Part shown: piece by piece, positions 60,362 through 64,000 of the stretch
How positions within the stretch are numbered: position 1 is the stretch's first letter
Layout: every line of letters starts with the position of its first letter
Source: Treponema sp.
Lineage (GTDB): Bacteria > Spirochaetota > Spirochaetia > Treponematales > Treponemataceae
Assembly: GCA_017484285.1 (NCBI GenBank)
Contig: JAFUTH010000014.1
Span: 124,001 to 188,000, forward strand
Length of the DNA: 64,000 nt
Direction: 5' to 3'
Program-made: the position numbers and the translations under genes
Notes under the pieces: generated by a model
Seen by the model: only the letters and a program-made list of their open reading frames with translations
The model's database searches: none
What the model was told of the DNA's origin: nothing

Positions 60362-60835
60362 TTAATTTGTGGGGCAGTTTGGGTGAGATACGCTTGCGCT
60401 TGCTGTGTCTTTTTTGAGACCGAGCATCTCGCGCATGGTTCGCCAGCCGAGTTCAGCGCATTTTACGCGCGCGGGCATGTGCTGGATTTCGCGGAGTGCG
60501 CTGGCTTCGTCAAGCTCCTCAATCTGCTCGTCGGTGACTGTGCCTTGAATCATTCCCATAAAGATTTCGCAGAGACGGAGTGCTTCGCTTTCTTCCTTTC
60601 CGATGATTAAGTCGAGCATCATGTCACAACTCGCCTGGCTAATCGCACACCCGCTCCCCGTGAACGCGCCGTCAGTGATTTTGCCGTTCTCGGTTTTGAG
60701 CGTGAGCGTGATATTGTCGCCACAGCTTGGGTTTACGCCCTGAAGCGAGAGATTTGCGCCCGCCAAAGCACTTTTATGCGCGGGATTTATATTGTGTTCG
60801 TTTAAAATTTCGCGATATAACTCTTTTAGTTCCAT
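60362..60835 (-). CDS. sufU: SufU-type Fe-S cluster scaffold/sulfur-transfer protein
   Basis: A 157-residue IscU/SufU-family protein. The three conserved Cys are in GVNPSCGDN near residue 37, TGSGCAISQAS near 62 and RVKCAELGW near 125. The extra helix-loop between the second and third Cys marks the SufU type, which accepts sulfur from SufS using zinc. No sufS or sufBCD is adjacent. A leaderless-type promoter precedes it. Confidence 0.9.
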   Translation of the reverse strand: MELKELYREILNEHNINPAHKSALAGANLSLQGVNPSCGDNITLTLKTENGKITDGAFTGSGCAISQASCDMMLDLIIGKEESEALRLCEIFMGMIQGTVTDEQIEELDEASALREIQHMPARVKCAELGWRTMREMLGLKKDTASASVSHPNCPTN

Positions 60836-60841
60836 GTCGCT

Positions 60842-60847
60842 ATTGTA
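60842..60847 (-). promoter_or_regulatory. Leaderless-type -10 of sufU
   Basis: TACAAT on the minus strand, six bases before the ATG at 60835. It lies 6 bp downstream of the histidine-kinase stop, so sufU need not depend on that operon. Confidence 0.55.
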
Positions 60848-60853
60848 GTGTTT

Positions 60854-62218
60854 TTACTTTTTTCGGGGAAGAGCGAGCGTAAATTCTGCCCATTTTCCGA
60901 CTTCGCTGTTTGCCGTGAGCGTACCGCCGTGGTCAGTCGCAATTGCGCGCGCGATGGCAAGCCCCAAGCCGTAGCCGCCCGTTTTTCGTGCGCGTGAGTA
61001 ATCTGAGCGGTAGAAACGCAAGAAGATTTTCTCGAGCTCCTCTTTTGGAATTCCCGCGCCCGTGTTGTGCACTTTGAACAAGATTTTCTGACCTTCGACA
61101 AACGCCCGGACGGTGATTTTCGCGCCACTCTCTGAGTTTTTGATTGCGTTGTCGACGAGAATGATGAATACTTGCTTGAGTGATTTTTCGTCTCCCGTGC
61201 AGATGATGCCCGGCTGAATGTCGAGTGTGAGCCGTTTTCCGCTCTCGAAGGCGACGACTTCAAACGGAAGGATAGAATTTTCGACGGCGTTTGAAAAATC
61301 GAAATCCGAGAAGTTGAGCGGATTACGCCCCGCGTCGTTTTTTGCGAGGTAGAGCAGGTCTTTTACCAGCTCGCCCATGCGTGTGTTCTCAGCTTTGATG
61401 TATTCAAGCCATTTATTTCCTTTGATTTCGTTTTCGAGAACGTCGAGGTTCGCGCTGATGACGGCAATCGGCGTTTTAAGCTCGTGCCCGGCGTCGGCGA
61501 TGAATTGCTTTTGCTTGATGAACGCTTCTCGGATCGGGCGCACCATGAACGCAGAGACGGGAAGAGAGATGATGAGCGAGATAACGAGACAAGAGATGTA
61601 CACGAGGATAGAGTAAATGTAGAATTTGTACAGCGTTTTTAGCTCGGCGTTGCAATTGAGAAAACAGATGAGCTTGTTGCCCGAGTCAATGGTGGTGACT
61701 GAATACATAACGCCGTCAATCGTGCCGTAGCGTTTTTCTTCTTGAAAAATGCGTGAGACGAGCGTTGCTATTTCTTCATCGGTGTAGCTGAGCGGGAAAT
61801 CTTGAATGACTTCTTTTAATTCACCGGTCGGAGCGATTTTTACGGCAAAATAGTTTCGAAGCCCTGCCTGTTTGTCATGAGTCAGACCGAGAAGCGACGA
61901 AGTGTTATCAAAAAAAAAATGAGAACTATTTTGTGTTGCCGAGGTCGTTGCGTCGAACTCTGACTCAAAACCAAGCTGCGCTTTGTCGCGCGGAAAGTTC
62001 TGTCCGTTTTTGGCAAGACGCTCCATATCCTCGGGACGTGGGGGGCGAGGGCGGTGACCGTCGTTTTCTGCCAGCATTTCAAGGAACATTCGTGCTTCGT
62101 TTCTTTCTCGATGTGTAATCATCATGTTGAGTGAAAGAATGACCCCCGCAAATACGAACATCTCGACAATCACGATTGAAAGAATAAATTTGATTTGAAG
62201 TTGTTTTATTACTTTCAT
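60854..62218 (-). CDS. Sensor histidine kinase
   Basis: A 454-residue membrane kinase. Membrane segments lie near residues 11-32 and 197-222, with a periplasmic sensor between. The phospho-acceptor His is in DAGHELKTPIAVI near 245. The ATPase has the N-box (VDNAIKNS) near 350, and G-boxes GAGIPKEEL and GGYGLGLAIA near 393-420. Start at 62218: the longer frame would overlap the response regulator. The sensor has a stretch of RPPRPEDMER near residue 55 that may be a linker. It follows its regulator by 37 bp. Confidence 0.9.
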   Translation of the reverse strand: MKVIKQLQIKFILSIVIVEMFVFAGVILSLNMMITHRERNEARMFLEMLAENDGHRPRPPRPEDMERLAKNGQNFPRDKAQLGFESEFDATTSATQNSSHFFFDNTSSLLGLTHDKQAGLRNYFAVKIAPTGELKEVIQDFPLSYTDEEIATLVSRIFQEEKRYGTIDGVMYSVTTIDSGNKLICFLNCNAELKTLYKFYIYSILVYISCLVISLIISLPVSAFMVRPIREAFIKQKQFIADAGHELKTPIAVISANLDVLENEIKGNKWLEYIKAENTRMGELVKDLLYLAKNDAGRNPLNFSDFDFSNAVENSILPFEVVAFESGKRLTLDIQPGIICTGDEKSLKQVFIILVDNAIKNSESGAKITVRAFVEGQKILFKVHNTGAGIPKEELEKIFLRFYRSDYSRARKTGGYGLGLAIARAIATDHGGTLTANSEVGKWAEFTLALPRKK

Positions 62219-62255
62219 TATTTTACTGCGCCCCCGTTTTTTTTGTAAGAAGATG

Positions 62256-62936
62256 TTATCTTGTTTCGTCTTCGAGAGAATAGCCGATTCCTCGTGCCGT
62301 TCTGATTCGGATTTTGACTTTAAGATTCTCAATCTTCTTTCGGATGAATGAGATATAGACTTCGACGTTGTTGTACTCAGCGTTTGAGTCGCCGCCCCAA
62401 ATCTTTTCGATGAGCTGCTCTTTGGTGATAATCTGGTGGGGGTGCTCGAACAAGAGCGAGAGGATTTGGTATTCTTTGAGTGAGAGTTTGATGGCTTCGC
62501 CGCGCTGAGACTGAAGCTCGCAGTTGTTTTTGCTGAGCGTTAAGTCGCCGAACGTGACTGATTCTTCTCTGAGCTCACCCTTGCGACGTGTCAAGGCGCG
62601 CACGCGAGCGAGCAATTCATCGCTTGAGAACGGTTTTGTGAGATAATCATCCGCGCCCGAATCGAGACCGTTGATTTTGTCGGTCACTTCGTCTTTTGCG
62701 GTCAACAAAAGCACGGGAACGTTATTGTGATTTTCGCGAAGAGTCTTTAGAATTGTGATGCCGTCAATTCCTGGAAGCATGATGTCAAGGATGATTGCAT
62801 CATAAATCTGCGATTCCGCGTATTTAAGACCCTCTTTGCCATCGAGCACTGCATCAATGCTGATTCGATTCTTCTTGAAGATTTCAACGAGAGCTTGTGA
62901 GAGACCTTCTTCGTCTTCTACCAGTAATACACGCAT
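62256..62936 (-). CDS. OmpR/PhoB-family response regulator
   Basis: A 226-residue regulator. The receiver domain has acidic VEDEE at 6-10, the phospho-acceptor Asp in IILDIMLPGIDG near 51 and Lys in YLTKPF near 101. The C-terminal winged helix runs from about 130 to 222 (LSLKEYQILSLLFEHP, then NVEVYISFIRKKIE). ATGGAGG precedes the ATG. Three TCTKAAA direct repeats at 62994, 63004 and 63016 may be its own binding sites. The stimulus is unknown. Confidence 0.93.
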   Translation of the reverse strand: MRVLLVEDEEGLSQALVEIFKKNRISIDAVLDGKEGLKYAESQIYDAIILDIMLPGIDGITILKTLRENHNNVPVLLLTAKDEVTDKINGLDSGADDYLTKPFSSDELLARVRALTRRKGELREESVTFGDLTLSKNNCELQSQRGEAIKLSLKEYQILSLLFEHPHQIITKEQLIEKIWGGDSNAEYNNVEVYISFIRKKIENLKVKIRIRTARGIGYSLEDETR

Positions 62937-62993
62937 GGGATGCCTCCATAATTCATTTTATACAATCAGTATACACCGACATGTATTAGAGAA

Positions 62994-63022
62994 TCTGAAA
63001 ATATCTTAAAATTAATCTGAAA
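62994..63022. promoter_or_regulatory. Possible response-regulator direct repeats
   Basis: TCTGAAA, TCTTAAA and TCTGAAA start at 62994, 63004 and 63016, an average of 11 bp apart as for OmpR-family sites. They lie between the regulator and icd, which are divergent. Short and AT-rich, so possibly chance. Confidence 0.35.
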
Positions 63023-63069
63023 TTTTAAAAGCGAACTTTCGTTTTATATACACTCGCCCCCTTTTCTTG

Positions 63070-63075
63070 TATAAT
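63070..63075 (+). promoter_or_regulatory. -10 of icd, near-leaderless
   Basis: TATAAT nine bases before the ATG at 63085, predicting a leader of only about 3 nt and no ribosome-binding site. Confidence 0.55.
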
Positions 63076-63084
63076 TCTCGCATT

Positions 63085-64000
63085 ATGGCAAAGATTCAGA
63101 TGAAAAACGCAATCGCCGAGCTTGACGGCGATGAAATGACGAGAGTTTTGTGGGCGGTTATCAAAGAAAAACTTCTTGAACCGTTCGTTGATTTGAAAAC
63201 CGAGTATTATGATTTGGGCTTGAAGCACCGCGACGACACCGATGATAAAGTCACCTACGAAAGCGCGGCGGCTATCAAACGGCTCGGCGTGGGCGTAAAA
63301 TGCGCCACAATCACTTCAAATGCAGCTCGCGTTAAAGAATACAACTTAAAGCAGCTCACCCGCTCGCCAAACGGCATTATCCGCGAAGAGCTTGACGGCA
63401 CGGTGTTCCGCGCTCCCATTTTTGTAAAAAACATTCAGTGCTCAGTCACGAGCTGGAAAAAGCCGATTGTGCTCGGTCGCCACGCGTACGGCGATGTCTA
63501 CAAAAACTGCGAAATCAAGACTGACCAGCCAGGAACGGCGGAACTCGTGTTCACAGGAAAAGACGGCACGGTTATCCGAAAGACAATCCAAGAGATGAAA
63601 GGACCTGGCATTTTGCAGGGAATTCACAACATGGATTCTTCAATCGAAAGTTTTGCGCGTTGCTGCTTCAATTACGCGCTCGACCAGAACATCAGCGTGT
63701 GGCTCGGCACAAAAGACACGATTTCAAAAACTTACGACGGCAATTTCAAAGAAATCTTCCAGCGCGTGTTCGACACCGAATTCAAAGAGAAGTTTGAGAA
63801 GGCAGGTCTTGAATATTTCTACACTTTGATTGACGATGCCGTTGCCCGTGTTATGAAAAGCGAAGGCGGCTTCTTGTGGGCGTGCAAAAACTACGACGGC
63901 GATGTCATGAGCGATATGATTGCCTCTGCGTGCGGCTCTTTAGCCATGATGACAAGCGTTCTCGTTTCCCCAGACGGAAAATACGAGTACGAAGCAAGCC
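63085..64000 (+). CDS. icd: NADP-dependent isocitrate dehydrogenase, C-terminus cut off
   Basis: 305 codons are visible before the window ends, about three-quarters of the usual 400. It has the eukaryotic-type homodimeric IDH pattern: ELDGDEMTRVLWAVIKEKL near residue 12, CATITSNAARVKEYNL near 72, KSPNGT-like RSPNGIIREELDGTVFRAPI near 93, and FMSCKN-like WACKNYDGDVMSDMIA near 270. It converts isocitrate to 2-oxoglutarate with NADPH formation, useful for glutamate synthesis in an anaerobe. Start fixed by the TATAAT nine bases upstream. Confidence 0.92.
   Translation, partial: MAKIQMKNAIAELDGDEMTRVLWAVIKEKLLEPFVDLKTEYYDLGLKHRDDTDDKVTYESAAAIKRLGVGVKCATITSNAARVKEYNLKQLTRSPNGIIREELDGTVFRAPIFVKNIQCSVTSWKKPIVLGRHAYGDVYKNCEIKTDQPGTAELVFTGKDGTVIRKTIQEMKGPGILQGIHNMDSSIESFARCCFNYALDQNISVWLGTKDTISKTYDGNFKEIFQRVFDTEFKEKFEKAGLEYFYTLIDDAVARVMKSEGGFLWACKNYDGDVMSDMIASACGSLAMMTSVLVSPDGKYEYEAS

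Overview
The window looks like a chromosomal segment of a spirochaete, most likely a host-associated anaerobic Treponema. The evidence is gene content and order, not a database match. There is an rpsP-khpA-rimM-trmD-rplS operon running into YlqG/YlqH-like flagellar-export genes. There is also a FliM-like protein carrying a CheY-binding-type peptide, a chemoreceptor, a TRAP solute receptor beside a membrane sensor, a MelB-type symporter, an SufU-type Fe-S scaffold and a eukaryotic-type NADP isocitrate dehydrogenase. Coding density is high and base composition is mostly balanced, with one clearly AT-rich block at about 33.0-38.45 kb. No gap without a gene exceeds 300 bases. No integrase, transposase, rRNA or CRISPR array was seen.

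Layout. 1-7.4 kb: sensor N-terminus and DctP lipoprotein (minus), purine permease (plus), SbcC-SbcD and a FliM-like protein (minus). 7.5-12.9 kb: heterodimeric ABC exporter, solute-binding lipoprotein, Bax-inhibitor-1 protein. 13-21 kb: 930-residue ankyrin lipoprotein, RsmI-like methyltransferase, TIM-barrel protein, DUF763 protein, chemoreceptor. 21-29.1 kb: a probable alpha-galactoside locus (outer-membrane protein under a twin-operator promoter, GH36-like glycosidase, GT-B-like protein, TetR regulator, MelB symporter). 29.1-38.5 kb: a surface-polysaccharide island (XRE regulator with three operator-like palindromes, WecG, TagD, flippase, polymerase, LicD, four other glycosyltransferases). 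The island is bounded on one side by melB and on the other by a 93%-identical copy of melB's last ~95 bp. 38.5-51 kb: housekeeping genes, tRNA-Lys x2, EF-G, tRNA-Leu, DUF554, MsmK ATPase, RNase II-family enzyme, J-protein, Map, HtrA. 51-57.4 kb: dapB, then the ribosomal/flagellar operon. 57.4-64 kb: TatD, tRNA-Leu, Pgi, SufU, a two-component system and the start of icd.

Three features stand out. (1) At least ten genes on both strands have a sigma70-like -10 hexamer ending 6-7 nt before the start codon and no Shine-Dalgarno sequence, so their transcripts should be leaderless. (2) Several families of structured interspersed repeats occupy the intergenic spaces. One has hairpins whose stems change in a compensatory way between copies. 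Copies of several families lie in frame inside coding sequences (DUF554, DUF763, ABC exporter, YlqG-like), and one palindromic element interrupts a tRNA-Leu remnant. (3) The polysaccharide island shows a sharp composition break inside one glycosyltransferase gene and a transporter-gene scar at its edge, as expected of an exchangeable surface-glycan cassette.
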